Assembly (NCBI GenBank): GCA_041191405.1
Contig: JBEEOW010000020.1
Span: 14,794-78,793, forward strand
Source of the DNA: JBEEOW01 sp041191405
GTDB lineage: Bacteria > Bacteroidota > Bacteroidia > Cytophagales > UBA9547
Reading direction: 5' to 3'
Length of the DNA: 64,000 nucleotides
A model generated the notes under the pieces. The model saw only the letters and a list, made by a program, of their open reading frames with translations, ran no database searches and was not told the origin of the DNA. Made by a program: the position numbers and the translations under genes. Of this stretch, positions 27,001-35,481 are shown in pieces (the stretch's first letter is position 1; the number at the start of each line of letters is the position of its first letter).

Positions 27001-27773
27001 GGTTTCATTGCTCTTGCTCCCAAAGCACAGTTCAAACCAACAGAAAGCAATGGAATATGAGAAACTGAGTTGTAGAATGCCTCAGTAGTTTGTCCGGTTA
27101 ATGTTCTACCACTGGCATCGGTAATTGTACCCGAAACCATTACTGGGTAATATTTGCCAATGCTTTCAAAATAAGCATCCGCAGCGAAAAGTGCCGCTTT
27201 ACAGTTTAAGGTATCAAATACTGTTTCAATTAAAATAATATCAGCACCACCATCAATTAATCCTTTGATTTGTAAAGTATAAGCTTCAACTAAAGTATCA
27301 AAATTAATGGCTCTGTAGCCAGGATTATTTACATCAGGAGAGATAGAACAAGTTCTGTTTGTTGGTCCGATTGCACCAGCAACAAATCGAGGTTTGTTAG
27401 GATTTAATGCTGTAATTTCATCAGCAGCTTTGCGAGCCACACGAGCCGATTCATAGTTAAGCTCATAAACAAGAAACTCCATTTCGTAGTCGGCCATGGC
27501 AATGGTAGTACCACTAAATGTGTTAGTTTCAATAATATCAGCTCCAGCATTTAAGTATTCTTTATGAATCGCCTCAATAATATCCGGACGAGTAATTGAC
27601 AATAAATCGTTATTCCCTTTTAAATCGCATGGATGATTTTTGAAACGCTCACCTCTGAAATCCTCTTCTGTAAGCGTATAACGCTGAATCATAGTACCCA
27701 TGGCACCATCAAGAATAAGAATACGATTTATTAAGATGTCGTAAATTGGGTGAGAGCTGGAGTTGTTTTTCAT
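24009..27773 (-). CDS. metH: Cobalamin-dependent methionine synthase
   Basis: 1254 residues, full length. It transfers methyl from 5-methyl-THF to homocysteine through cobalamin. Order: homocysteine domain (ILDGAMGTMIQ; zinc ligands in GLNCALGA and GGCCGTTPDH), pterin domain (FVNVGERTNVTGSAKF, IDINMDEGMLDG), cap and cobalamin domain (DVHDIGKNIVG supplies the lower-ligand His; GLSGLITPS), then the AdoMet-dependent reactivation domain (RPAPGYPACPDH, SVSGWYIGHPQSKYF). Expression is probably controlled by the SAM-I riboswitch in its leader. MetF and a cobalamin-type importer are encoded nearby. Confidence 0.98.
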   Translation of the reverse strand: MKNNSSSHPIYDILINRILILDGAMGTMIQRYTLTEEDFRGERFKNHPCDLKGNNDLLSITRPDIIEAIHKEYLNAGADIIETNTFSGTTIAMADYEMEFLVYELNYESARVARKAADEITALNPNKPRFVAGAIGPTNRTCSISPDVNNPGYRAINFDTLVEAYTLQIKGLIDGGADIILIETVFDTLNCKAALFAADAYFESIGKYYPVMVSGTITDASGRTLTGQTTEAFYNSVSHIPLLSVGLNCALGARAMKPYLQDLSRNASCFVSVYPNAGLPNEFGQYDESPAIMAPQVEEFLAEGLVNILGGCCGTTPDHIAAMAQVAAKYKPRVIPQIEPLMRLSGLEPLTVTKELGFVNVGERTNVTGSAKFLRLIKEGNYDEALTIALDQVRGGGMVIDINMDEGMLDGKEAMVNFLNLIASEPEISRVPVMIDSSKWEIIEAGLKCVQGKAIVNSISLKAGEEEFIRQAKTIMRYGAAVIVMAFDEAGQADSTPRRIEISKRSYDILVNQVGFPAEDIIFDLNIFPVGTGIEEHKENAISFIESTKWVKDNLPHCHVSGGVSNVSFSFRGNNHVREAMHSAFLYHAIQAGMDMGIVNPSMLEVYSDIEPQLLERIEDVLLNRREDATERLLDFAESLKGISKESQKEAEEWRKGTVEERLAHALVKGIIEYIDEDTEEARIKYESPLRVIEEPLMAGMNIVGDLFGSGKMFLPQVVKSARVMKKSVAYLLPFLEEEKKRTGNTAKNNGKIVLATVKGDVHDIGKNIVGVVLACNNFEIIDIGVMVSCEKILEAAIKENADIIGLSGLITPSLDEMVYVAQEMEKRGMKTPLLIGGATTSRIHTAVKIDPVYSGPVIHVLDASKSVPVASSLLSKDQTSNFAQSYKEEYARMRIEHAGRQREKNFVSIEEARKNKFDINWENYNPTKPSFLGNKVFDNYPLAEIAKYIDWTPFFQTWELYGKFPKILNDEVVGSEATKLFADAQKVLQAAIDNKTLVAKGVIGFWPANTINDDDVALFEFNKVAHVHDSSCSHLAHNHDHYTENRNKQIATFHQLRQQSLKGANNPNLSLADFIAPAETGIRDYVGGFTVSVSGAEELAKIYEADHDDYNSIMIKAIADRLAEAFAELMHEKVRKAYWGYAPEENLENEALINEDYQGIRPAPGYPACPDHTEKITIFNLLDTENSIGTYLTESLAMYPTASVSGWYIGHPQSKYFGLGKIAKDQVENYAQRKNISIEEAEKWLRPALNYDL

Positions 27774-27890
27774 AAAGTTTATATGTATTGAACAGGACTA
27801 AATCCTAATGAATCAATTAGTTAAACTTATGAAGTTAGAGGTAGGAAATTTATGGGCAATCCGAAAACAAGGCAGAATTATATTCTTTTC

Positions 27891-28001
27891 TTTATCTTCA
27901 CTAAGTACAAATAGAAATTGTATTAGTTGGGAATTAGCACCGAGTTAGCCAAGGTTGCTAAGACATCATAGGGCCCATCCCTCCGTCTTTCTTGATAAGT
28001 A
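27891..28001 (-). promoter_or_regulatory. SAM-I (S-box) riboswitch in the metH leader
   Basis: Read on the minus strand: ACTTATCAAGAAAGACGGAG opens P1/P2, then GGGATGGGCCCTATGA, GCAACC (27953-27958), GGTGC (27937-27941) with TAATTCC, and the closing P1 strand GAAGATAAA at 27891-27900. These are the SAM-I consensus blocks in order and spacing. About 117 nt separate it from the metH ATG; no clear intrinsic terminator lies there, so the off mechanism (termination or translation) is not evident. Confidence 0.92.
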
Positions 28002-28004
28002 CCA

Positions 28005-28034
28005 CAAATGTAATAGTAATACTTCAATTAACAA
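28005..28034 (-). promoter_or_regulatory. Promoter of the SAM riboswitch/metH transcript
   Basis: On the minus strand, TTG (28034-28032), 19-nt spacer, TACATTTG (28012-28005): an exact TTG-N19-TAnnTTTG promoter. Transcription would start about 5-8 nt later, right at the first base of riboswitch stem P1, which supports both calls. Confidence 0.75.
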
Positions 28035-28152
28035 TGCGGTAATGTTAGTTTTTTTACAGGATTTTCAATAACTTGGAATTTAAACTTAAGACATTAAATC
28101 GTTTGAAGATTAAAGTATTTTTAATGTACTTTGTAATACTTAGAAATTGTAT

Positions 28153-28746
28153 ATGGAAATTTTGAAATTCAGTTTAAAGATATTTGTTATAACCCTATTC
28201 TTTTCTTGTTCTGAAAATGAATCAAAACAAACAGTAAGTGAAGGTTTTACAAATAAAAAAGATACTTTGGTAAAAGAAAGTATTGATAAAAAAGATTCGA
28301 TCATTAAACCTAAAATTCAAACTGCAACCGAAGTTAAAAAAGAATTACTTGAAGGTAAAAACGTTGATTTGGAACAACTAACTTTTTCTAATTTGTTGGA
28401 TAGTTTGAATCATCCATCTGCAAAAGTAAGAAGTGTATATTTTAAAGCAATTACTAAATCACTTTCAAATGCTGACGGACCGTATGCAGAAGCTGTTGGT
28501 TTTCATGTGTTTAATATGTTTGTTGCTTCTCCAGAAGAGTTATTTACAAATTTAAATTCATTACCTAAAAATGAGCAAGAACTTTGGTTTATGGCTCTTT
28601 TTAATGAATTATCCATGCGTGATAATACTGTAAACCCAAAAATGTATCAGATTTTCTATAAAACTATTGAAAAATATAAAGTTAAATATCCTAAATATGT
28701 AGCTTTGCTCGATAGAATACATGCATTTGTTAAGGAAAGAAATTAA
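28153..28746 (+). CDS. Putative lipoprotein, helical, unknown function
   Basis: 197 residues from the ATG at 28153 (a TTG at 28147 is two codons upstream and less likely). Signal peptide with FFSCSEN lipobox near residue 18, a Lys/Asp-rich linker with KKDS repeats, then an all-helical domain (residues about 65-197; SNLLDSLNHPSAKVRSVYF). The helical part might be a HEAT-like fold. It sits 18 nt before the siderophore/B12-type binding protein gene and may be part of that operon. Confidence 0.6.
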   Translation: MEILKFSLKIFVITLFFSCSENESKQTVSEGFTNKKDTLVKESIDKKDSIIKPKIQTATEVKKELLEGKNVDLEQLTFSNLLDSLNHPSAKVRSVYFKAITKSLSNADGPYAEAVGFHVFNMFVASPEELFTNLNSLPKNEQELWFMALFNELSMRDNTVNPKMYQIFYKTIEKYKVKYPKYVALLDRIHAFVKERN

Positions 28747-28764
28747 AGAATATATATTTGAAAA

Positions 28765-29652
28765 ATGAAAAATAAATTATTTAACCTGTTGACTTTTATT
28801 GTATTAGCTATTTTTACATCTTGTGGTGGAGATAGAAATCACAAACACACTCGTAAAACACACGATGATATAGGAAGAACGGTGAATATTCCTGTTCGTG
28901 TGCATAGAATTGTTTCATTAACTCCTTCAATTACAGAGATTTTAGCCACAATTACACCTTTAGAAAAAATTGTAGCTCGAACTCCACATTGTACTTATCC
29001 GAAAGAAATATTGAAAGTGCCTGTGATTGATGTTTATCCTTTAGATATTGAAAAATTGGTAAAATTAAAGCCTGATTTGGTATTTGTTAAAGAAGGTTTT
29101 TTAGCTATTGAACAAGCAAATCAATTAGAAAAATTAGGGATTGCTGTTTATTATTTAAAATTCAATACTGCCCAAGATATTATTCATGCAATAGTAAAAG
29201 TAGGTAAATTGATGGATGCTGATATGCAAGCTGGTTTGGAAGCTGATACACTTGGAATGCATTTACATAAATTGAAAGTTAAAGCTGAACAAATAAAAGA
29301 ATATGATAAGCCTGAAGTTTTGATTTTGATTTCAAGTAATCCTTTATATGCTTATGGAAAAGATAGTTATGCTTCTGATTTCTTGTATTATGCAGGTGCT
29401 AAAAATGCTATTAAAGAGAAATTCTCCAACCCATTTCCACAATTAAGTCGTGAATATTTGTTGAAATTAAATCCAGAAATAATTATTACCACCAAACAAA
29501 ACAATAATATTTTTGATTTATATCCTGAATTGAAACAGTCTAAAGCATTTAAAAACAATAGAATACATTACATTGACGAAGATTTAATTTCTCGCCCTGG
29601 ACCAAGAGTTATTGAAGCAATATTGAAATTAAAGGAGTTGGTAAAGAAATAA
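28765..29652 (+). CDS. BtuF-like ABC substrate-binding lipoprotein
   Basis: 295 residues of the helical-backbone metal/cobalamin/siderophore binding family. Lipobox FTSCG; a His-rich linker NHKHTRKTHDD; then DIGRTVNIPVRVHRIVSLTPSITEIL, KPDLVF and the C-terminal lobe with YYAGAKNAI. GRTV/ VSLTPSITEIL resembles BtuF, and a cobalamin-dependent metH lies close by, so corrinoid uptake is the favoured reading. Iron chelates are an alternative; the His-rich linker could bind metal. Confidence 0.82.
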   Translation: MKNKLFNLLTFIVLAIFTSCGGDRNHKHTRKTHDDIGRTVNIPVRVHRIVSLTPSITEILATITPLEKIVARTPHCTYPKEILKVPVIDVYPLDIEKLVKLKPDLVFVKEGFLAIEQANQLEKLGIAVYYLKFNTAQDIIHAIVKVGKLMDADMQAGLEADTLGMHLHKLKVKAEQIKEYDKPEVLILISSNPLYAYGKDSYASDFLYYAGAKNAIKEKFSNPFPQLSREYLLKLNPEIIITTKQNNNIFDLYPELKQSKAFKNNRIHYIDEDLISRPGPRVIEAILKLKELVKK

Positions 29653-29655
29653 ATC

Positions 29656-30621
29656 ATGTTAAACAAACTCCTACCAACAATACTAACTTCCATTATATTC
29701 TTAGGCATCTTTTTAGGCGTAAGTGATATAATATTTGTTGATAATGGTTTTGATTTGATTTTTGATACCAATTCAACCACTTCAATTATATTTTGGGAAT
29801 TGCGTTTGCCAAGATTATTGACAGCAATTTTAGTGGGAGCAAGTTTAGCTTTGGCTGGTTGTTTGTCGCAGTATTTATTTAATAACCCTTTGGCCGACCC
29901 ATACATTCTAGGTACAGCAAGTGGAGCATCATTAGGGGCAAATTTGTTGCCTCTGATTTTACCAATTGGTTTGTTATCTACAACTTTAGGTGCTTGGTTG
30001 GGTGCTGTTGTAATAACAGGAATTACACTTTTGATTTCATTTAAAAACAAACATATTCAAGTTTATAAGTTGTTATTAAATGGCATGGCTATGTCGTCGT
30101 TTGCGGCAGCAGTGATAAGTTTTTTAATTTTTACTACCTCATCTGACCAACAATTACGACAAATAATATTTTGGGTAATTGGAAGTTTCGAGCGTGCCCA
30201 ATGGATTCAAATTCCATTTTTAGCCATCGTTTTGTTGCTAACTTTGGTGTATTTATATTTCAAACACAATGCATTGACTTTACTATTAATAGGAGAGGAG
30301 CAAGCCAAAGTTATGGGATTAAATACCAATGTGTTGAAAATTACCTTATTGCTTTTTTTGACTTTGTTGGTTTCATTTTCAGTAGCTTGTGCTGGTCCAA
30401 TTGGTTTTGTAGGAATAGTAATACCGCATATTGCAAGGAGCATTAATTCAAAGTTGAATTACAATTATTATGTAATTAGTTCATTATTAGGAGCTTGTTT
30501 GTTATTGTTTGGCGAAATTATCAGTCACCCAATTTACCCTCCAAGTGGTTTGCCAATTGGAGTTTTAACTTCATTTATTGGAGTACCTTTTTTTGTTTAC
30601 TTGATAAATAAAGGTAAATGA
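29656..30621 (+). CDS. FecCD/BtuC-family ABC transporter permease
   Basis: 321 residues, about ten membrane helices. Family marks: LRLPRLLTAILVGASLALAG, NNPLADPYILGTASGA, and GPIGFVGIVIPHIAR, the last being the ATPase coupling region. It begins 4 nt after the binding-protein gene. No ATP-binding subunit follows: the next gene is on the other strand, so a BtuD-type ATPase must be encoded elsewhere. Confidence 0.92.
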   Translation: MLNKLLPTILTSIIFLGIFLGVSDIIFVDNGFDLIFDTNSTTSIIFWELRLPRLLTAILVGASLALAGCLSQYLFNNPLADPYILGTASGASLGANLLPLILPIGLLSTTLGAWLGAVVITGITLLISFKNKHIQVYKLLLNGMAMSSFAAAVISFLIFTTSSDQQLRQIIFWVIGSFERAQWIQIPFLAIVLLLTLVYLYFKHNALTLLLIGEEQAKVMGLNTNVLKITLLLFLTLLVSFSVACAGPIGFVGIVIPHIARSINSKLNYNYYVISSLLGACLLLFGEIISHPIYPPSGLPIGVLTSFIGVPFFVYLINKGK

Positions 30622-30627
30622 TAAATG

Positions 30628-31536
30628 TTATAATTTGGGGTCAGGAACGAAATCTTTTATAGTTAAGTGCCAGCAAATTCCTTTTATAAAAGGAATAATT
30701 TGTGAAAACTCAAAATAAATAATATATAGTAATATACTTTTGGGTATTACTATAAATATATAAAATATTAGAAAGGAGATGTATTTAATTAGTGACACAT
30801 TTCGTTTCATAAATAAAATTCTATTTCGAGTAATGTAATAAGTTTTTAATGCTGATTTTTTACCTACAGACATAGATTCCTTATGATAAACCTCTGATTT
30901 GGGAATGTACCAAAATGAATATCCAGCTCTTTTAATTTTCTCGCAGAAATCTAATTCTTCGTAGTACAGAAAATATATTTCAGACATTAGACCTACTTTT
31001 TTTAAAACATTTCGTGGAATTAACATTGCTGCACCGTGAGTGTGGCTACATTTTGTTGCTTTGTCGTGTTGACCACAATCTATTTCTAAATCTCCAACAA
31101 ATCCTCCTCTTCCTGTAATTGGATTTATTGCTTTTGCACCCGCAAATTGTAAAATGCAGGTATCATAATAATATACTTTAGGACTTACTGCACCAATGGT
31201 TGGGTCTGAAATTAATTTCTCAACCAATGGCTCAAGAAAATTTTTATCTACTTCTGTATCATTATTTAGTAATAAAATATATTCGCCTTTTGATGCCCTA
31301 ATACCAAGATTATTCCCACCCGCAAAACCTAGATTTTGTTTGCTTTTTATTAATTGTATTTCAGGAAATTTTTTAGAAATTTCACTTGTTGATTCTGTTG
31401 AAGCATTGTCAACTACAATAATTTCAATATTAGAATATGAAATTGATTTAAGTGATTTAATCATTTCACATGTTAATTTTGCTCCATTATAATTTACTGT
31501 AATAATAGATACAAGAGGCATTTTTTTCGTTTTCAT
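30628..31536 (-). CDS. Glycosyltransferase family 2 (rhamnosyltransferase-like)
   Basis: 302 residues with a GT-A fold: VSIITVNYNGAKLT at the N-terminus, IIVVDNAST, QNLGFAGGNNLGI and the metal-binding LLLNNDTEV, then YYEELDFCEKIKRAGY with the acceptor-site ED. A membrane-associated C-terminal stretch (residues about 245-285) follows. The arrangement is like WbbL-type rhamnosyltransferases. It is 8 nt after the other GT2 gene and belongs to the exopolysaccharide locus. Confidence 0.9.
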   Translation of the reverse strand: MKTKKMPLVSIITVNYNGAKLTCEMIKSLKSISYSNIEIIVVDNASTESTSEISKKFPEIQLIKSKQNLGFAGGNNLGIRASKGEYILLLNNDTEVDKNFLEPLVEKLISDPTIGAVSPKVYYYDTCILQFAGAKAINPITGRGGFVGDLEIDCGQHDKATKCSHTHGAAMLIPRNVLKKVGLMSEIYFLYYEELDFCEKIKRAGYSFWYIPKSEVYHKESMSVGKKSALKTYYITRNRILFMKRNVSLIKYISFLIFYIFIVIPKSILLYIIYFEFSQIIPFIKGICWHLTIKDFVPDPKL

Positions 31537-31544
31537 AGTATGGA

Positions 31545-32708
31545 TTATTTACTGCGTTGAGAACGTTCCCATGCTGCTGATTGACTACCTTTTACAAATC
31601 TTACAAACCCTGCAAATACTGAATAATTCATCATCAGGAAGTAATATGGAACAAATAATATTTTTATTTTAATATTTTTATTCTCTAATATCCAGCCACT
31701 TAATGCTAATATGTAGAACATTACTTGGCATATCCATATATATAAATATACTTTAAATTGAGTTGCTAAATATATGTTTACTAAAAATACAATTACAAGT
31801 AAAACCGGTACAATACTCCATCGAAGTACTCTATGTGAAATGTATTGAAAAGTAAGGGTAAAATGTGTAAATGGATTTAAAATTGGCAATAATCTCGACA
31901 TTGATTGCCAACCACCTGCACAAATTCTTATTTTTCTTTTAAGTTCTTCTTTGATTGATGCAGAGGCAGTTTCGAGGGCGTAAGCTTCGGGTTCATAAAT
32001 AACTCTATATCCTTGTGCCGCTATTCTCATTGATAACATAAAATCATCTAAAATCGAATCTTTTTCAATAGTAGAGAATAGTGAAGTTCTGAATGAAAAT
32101 AACTCTCCTGCTGCTCCAACAATAGTTAATAATTCGGAATCTAATTTTTTTAATAATGATTCGTATTTCCAATAAATACCTTCACCTGCCCCAGCTGCAT
32201 TATCAGATTTGTTTGATTTAACTCTTTTTTCGCCAGATACTGCACCAACTAAAGGGTTTTTATAATGACGTACCATTTTTTGGATAGCATCCTCAGGTAA
32301 TATTGTATTTGCATCTGAAAATATAGTTATTTCTGTTGTAATAAATGTCATAGCTCTATTTTCAGCAGCCGATTTTCCCCCACGTTTTTCTTCGTGTAAT
32401 AAAACTACATTCTCATATTTTTTTACCAATTCAGGAGTTCCGTCATTTGAACCATCCGTAATGAAAATAATTGTTAATTTATCTTTAGGGTAATTTAATG
32501 ATAAACAATTGTTTATTTTTTGTTCAATCATGTCAATTTCATTATAACATGGTACTACAAAACTTACCGTTGGTTGATAATCGTTATCAAATAAGTTTTT
32601 TGCTTTGAAGAAAATACGTTTTAACAATACTATTAAATACAACACAATTCCATAACCTAAAAAGGCATAAAATATAATAAATAAGCTTATCCAAAATATC
32701 GTTTCCAT
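31545..32708 (-). CDS. Membrane glycosyltransferase family 2
   Basis: 387 residues. An N-terminal helix (residues 4-30) anchors a GT2 domain with VSFVVPCYNEIDMIEQKI, FITDGSNDGT, FSDANTILPEDA, and the processive-type LLTIVGAAGELFSFRTS and RKIRICAGGWQ (QxxRW-like position). Three C-terminal helices follow (residues about 290-370). The architecture resembles poly-GlcNAc/cellulose-type synthases, though a single-sugar transferase is possible. Divergent from the interrupted regulator gene. Confidence 0.88.
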   Translation of the reverse strand: METIFWISLFIIFYAFLGYGIVLYLIVLLKRIFFKAKNLFDNDYQPTVSFVVPCYNEIDMIEQKINNCLSLNYPKDKLTIIFITDGSNDGTPELVKKYENVVLLHEEKRGGKSAAENRAMTFITTEITIFSDANTILPEDAIQKMVRHYKNPLVGAVSGEKRVKSNKSDNAAGAGEGIYWKYESLLKKLDSELLTIVGAAGELFSFRTSLFSTIEKDSILDDFMLSMRIAAQGYRVIYEPEAYALETASASIKEELKRKIRICAGGWQSMSRLLPILNPFTHFTLTFQYISHRVLRWSIVPVLLVIVFLVNIYLATQFKVYLYIWICQVMFYILALSGWILENKNIKIKILFVPYYFLMMNYSVFAGFVRFVKGSQSAAWERSQRSK

Positions 32709-32922
32709 GATTGAATTAGTTAATTAGTGGAATTTATAATTTTAGAATTTTAACTTATTACCTAAACTTAATGTTGCACAAAGGCTTGGTTATTAATTAT
32801 TTTAGCTTAAAATTCAGTATAAATACTGCAAAAATGTATTGTTTTTTGAAAAATATTTATAAAAATAATGTCTTCATAATATTAAAATTTCGTATCCTAG
32901 TTATTCAAAAAAAATAACAGAA

Positions 32923-33567
32923 ATGGCTAAGATTTCATTAATTATAGCAGATGATCATAGATTGGTGAGGGCAGGAATTAAGTTATTGCTTTCAACTAGT
33001 GATTAAATAGAAATGGTGGCTGAGGCAGAGGATGGAGAGGAGTTATTAAATCAAGTTGAAAAGTTTGAGCCTGATGTAATTTTATTAGATGGTAGTATGC
33101 CAAAGATGGATGGTATAACTGCATTAAAAAAAATATTAGAGAAATATCCAGATACAGGTATTATAATGCTTACCATAAATGAAGACACAAGTTTTATACA
33201 GGAATGTGTAGCAGCAGGTGCATTATCATATTTATTAAAAAATGTTGGGCAAGATGAATTAATAGCCACAATTAAAAAAGTTGCTTATGGTAAATCCACT
33301 TTTAACCCTGTGATTAATGAAATGCTTATTAAAGGGCAAATGGATGCTCGTAAATTGAAAGCTGAAGCAATAAAAGTTACTCGTAGAGAAAAAGAAATTT
33401 TAGAATGTTTGGGTAAAGGGCTTACAACCAAACAAATGGCAGATGTATTGTTTTTAAGTAGCAGAACTATTGAATCGCATAGGTTAAGACTTTTAAAGAA
33501 ATTTAATGCTCAAAATTCAACAGACCTTATTAGAATAGCTGTTGAGAAAAAAATTATCAAATTATAA
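32923..33567 (+). pseudogene. NarL/LuxR-type response regulator with in-frame TAA at codon 28
   Basis: From ATG 32923 the frame reads MAKISLIIADDHRLVRAGIK, then LLLSTSD, TAA (33004-33006), and continues in the same frame with IEMVAEAEDGEELLNQVEKF to a normal TAA at the end: 214 codons. D10/D11 lie before the stop; the phosphoacceptor D56 (LLDGSMPKMDG) and a LuxR-type HTH (REKEILECLGKGLTTKQMAD, SSRTIESHRLRL) lie after it. GAA or AAA to TAA is a one-base change. An internal ATG at 33013 could give a 184-residue protein lacking the acidic pocket. Position divergent from exopolysaccharide genes suggests a former regulator of them. Confidence 0.85.
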
Positions 33568-33698
33568 GTTTTTACTTGGTTTTCATTTACCGACAATAAC
33601 TACCATTTAATCCTTTCAATTATCCATTCATAGAATAGTTATTATCAGTTTTGGGGTGAAGCGTTATTAAATTCAAATAACCAAAAAAACTCAAAGCC

Positions 33699-35426
33699 AT
33701 GAAAACGCTATATACTTTTATCGCAATAATATTGACATTAACCTTCAAGATTAATGCTCAATGGATTAATGGTCAAAATGCCTCTGTAGTACTTGGAACT
33801 AGTGGTAGTTATACCTCTGTTGGTACTCTTAATGCTGTTGGGATTGCTATTGACGCTACTAACAACAAGGTGTATGTTTCGGATTATTGTAATCATGTTG
33901 TTTATAGATATGCTACAACTTCCGGTAATTTAACTTCTTCATCAGTTAAAGAAGCTACATTTGGTGTATTAGGTGTTGCTGGAACTAGTAGTACAAGATT
34001 AAGATTCCCTTCTGGTTTAGCTGTAGATAATAATGGAAGATTGTTTATTGTTGATGGAGGTAATCATAGATTAGTATATATAGATAATGCTAAAACAGCT
34101 TCAAGTGGAGTTACTTTTAGTGGATTTTTTGGTCAAAATGATGTTGTTACAGGAACTGTTAATTCAGGAGCAGGAGCTGCATCAAATCACTCTTTTAATT
34201 TTACAGTATCAAGCCCATCAGGAATTTTTTCATGTACATCTACAACTTTTACTGGATATTTAGCTGTATCATCATCTAATCAATTATTTGTTTCAGACCC
34301 AGGGAACAATAGAATACTGCGATTTGATAATACTTCTTCTGTAAATGCAGACGTTGTTTTTGGGCAAAATAATTTTTCATCGGTAAGTGCAGGTACTACT
34401 ATTTCTACTTTAAGAACACCCATGGGAATAGCGCTAAGTGGGAGTGCATTATTTGTGGCAGATATGAATAATAATAGAGTACTTAGATACGATAATGCAA
34501 CAACGCTGTCTACGAACCAACCAAGTGCCGCAGCAGTTTTTGGTCAAACTTCATTTACAACTGCAACAGGTAGTCGAACTAGTTCAACTTTTGATATTCC
34601 TATAAATGTAGCTACTGATGCTACAGGTACTGTTTATATAAATGATAGCAATAATGGAAGAACAGTATTTGTAAAATCTGCGAGTACTAAAAATGGTGGC
34701 GGTGGTACAGCAGTGGCTTTTGATGGAGTAATTGGTCAAAGTAATTTTACTTCTTACGCAGGAACAGCAAACCAAGCAACCATGTGGGCTGGTGTAACAG
34801 GTTTGGCTGTGAATTCAAAAAACGGGAAAATGCTAATTGCTAATACTGGTTTTGGGAGAGTGCTTCAATTTAACGCATCAGCCCCATTACCGTTAGACTT
34901 TTTAAGTTTGCACGCTATGAATGTAAATAATAATTTAATGGTTAAATGGGTAACAACTAATGAAATAAATACTCATTTATTCGAAATAGAACATTCAAAT
35001 AATGGATTAAATTTTATGAAAGTTGCTGAACATCTTTCAGTTGGAAACAATTCTGTTCATCAAAATACATATTTTTCACACTTACCTAATTTAATTCACT
35101 CAAATCAAAATTACTTTAGAATTAAACAAATTGATTTAGATGGGAAGTATGCATATTCAGATATATTTTCTTATCATTTTATGTATACTAACAAATTGCA
35201 CGTATATCCAAATTACAATGTTGAAAACCATTTAAATTATCATTTTGATACTGAAAATAATGATATACAAATGATTATAGTATCAACAAGTGGTGATTTG
35301 GTTTTTGATAAAATATTGAATCAAATGAAAGGAAGTATTGATGTTTCTGGGTTTAAATCTGGGGTTTATATTATAAAAGCTATGGTTAATAACCAAAGTT
35401 ATACTTCAACTTTTGTTATACAATAA
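33699..35426 (+). CDS. NHL-repeat beta-propeller protein with type 9 secretion-like tail
   Basis: 575 residues. Signal peptide (MKTLYTFIAIILTLTFKINAQ), then five or six NHL-type blades (PSGLAVDNNGRLFIVDGGNHRLVYID, TPMGIALSGSALFVADMNNNRVLRYD and similar). A linker domain follows (PLPLDFLSLHAMNVNNNLMV, typical of Bacteroidota surface proteins), and a C-terminal Por-secretion-tail-like domain of about 75 residues: LHVYPN, then FKSGVYIIKAMVNNQ. Predicted to be secreted by the type 9 system and possibly polysaccharide-binding. It precedes a LytTR regulator by 35 nt before its spacer. Confidence 0.85.
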   Translation: MKTLYTFIAIILTLTFKINAQWINGQNASVVLGTSGSYTSVGTLNAVGIAIDATNNKVYVSDYCNHVVYRYATTSGNLTSSSVKEATFGVLGVAGTSSTRLRFPSGLAVDNNGRLFIVDGGNHRLVYIDNAKTASSGVTFSGFFGQNDVVTGTVNSGAGAASNHSFNFTVSSPSGIFSCTSTTFTGYLAVSSSNQLFVSDPGNNRILRFDNTSSVNADVVFGQNNFSSVSAGTTISTLRTPMGIALSGSALFVADMNNNRVLRYDNATTLSTNQPSAAAVFGQTSFTTATGSRTSSTFDIPINVATDATGTVYINDSNNGRTVFVKSASTKNGGGGTAVAFDGVIGQSNFTSYAGTANQATMWAGVTGLAVNSKNGKMLIANTGFGRVLQFNASAPLPLDFLSLHAMNVNNNLMVKWVTTNEINTHLFEIEHSNNGLNFMKVAEHLSVGNNSVHQNTYFSHLPNLIHSNQNYFRIKQIDLDGKYAYSDIFSYHFMYTNKLHVYPNYNVENHLNYHFDTENNDIQMIIVSTSGDLVFDKILNQMKGSIDVSGFKSGVYIIKAMVNNQSYTSTFVIQ

Positions 35427-35481
35427 ATGCTTTAACAAACAATAATTAGTTACTTACGTAGTGCTTTCAAAAAATAAGGTT

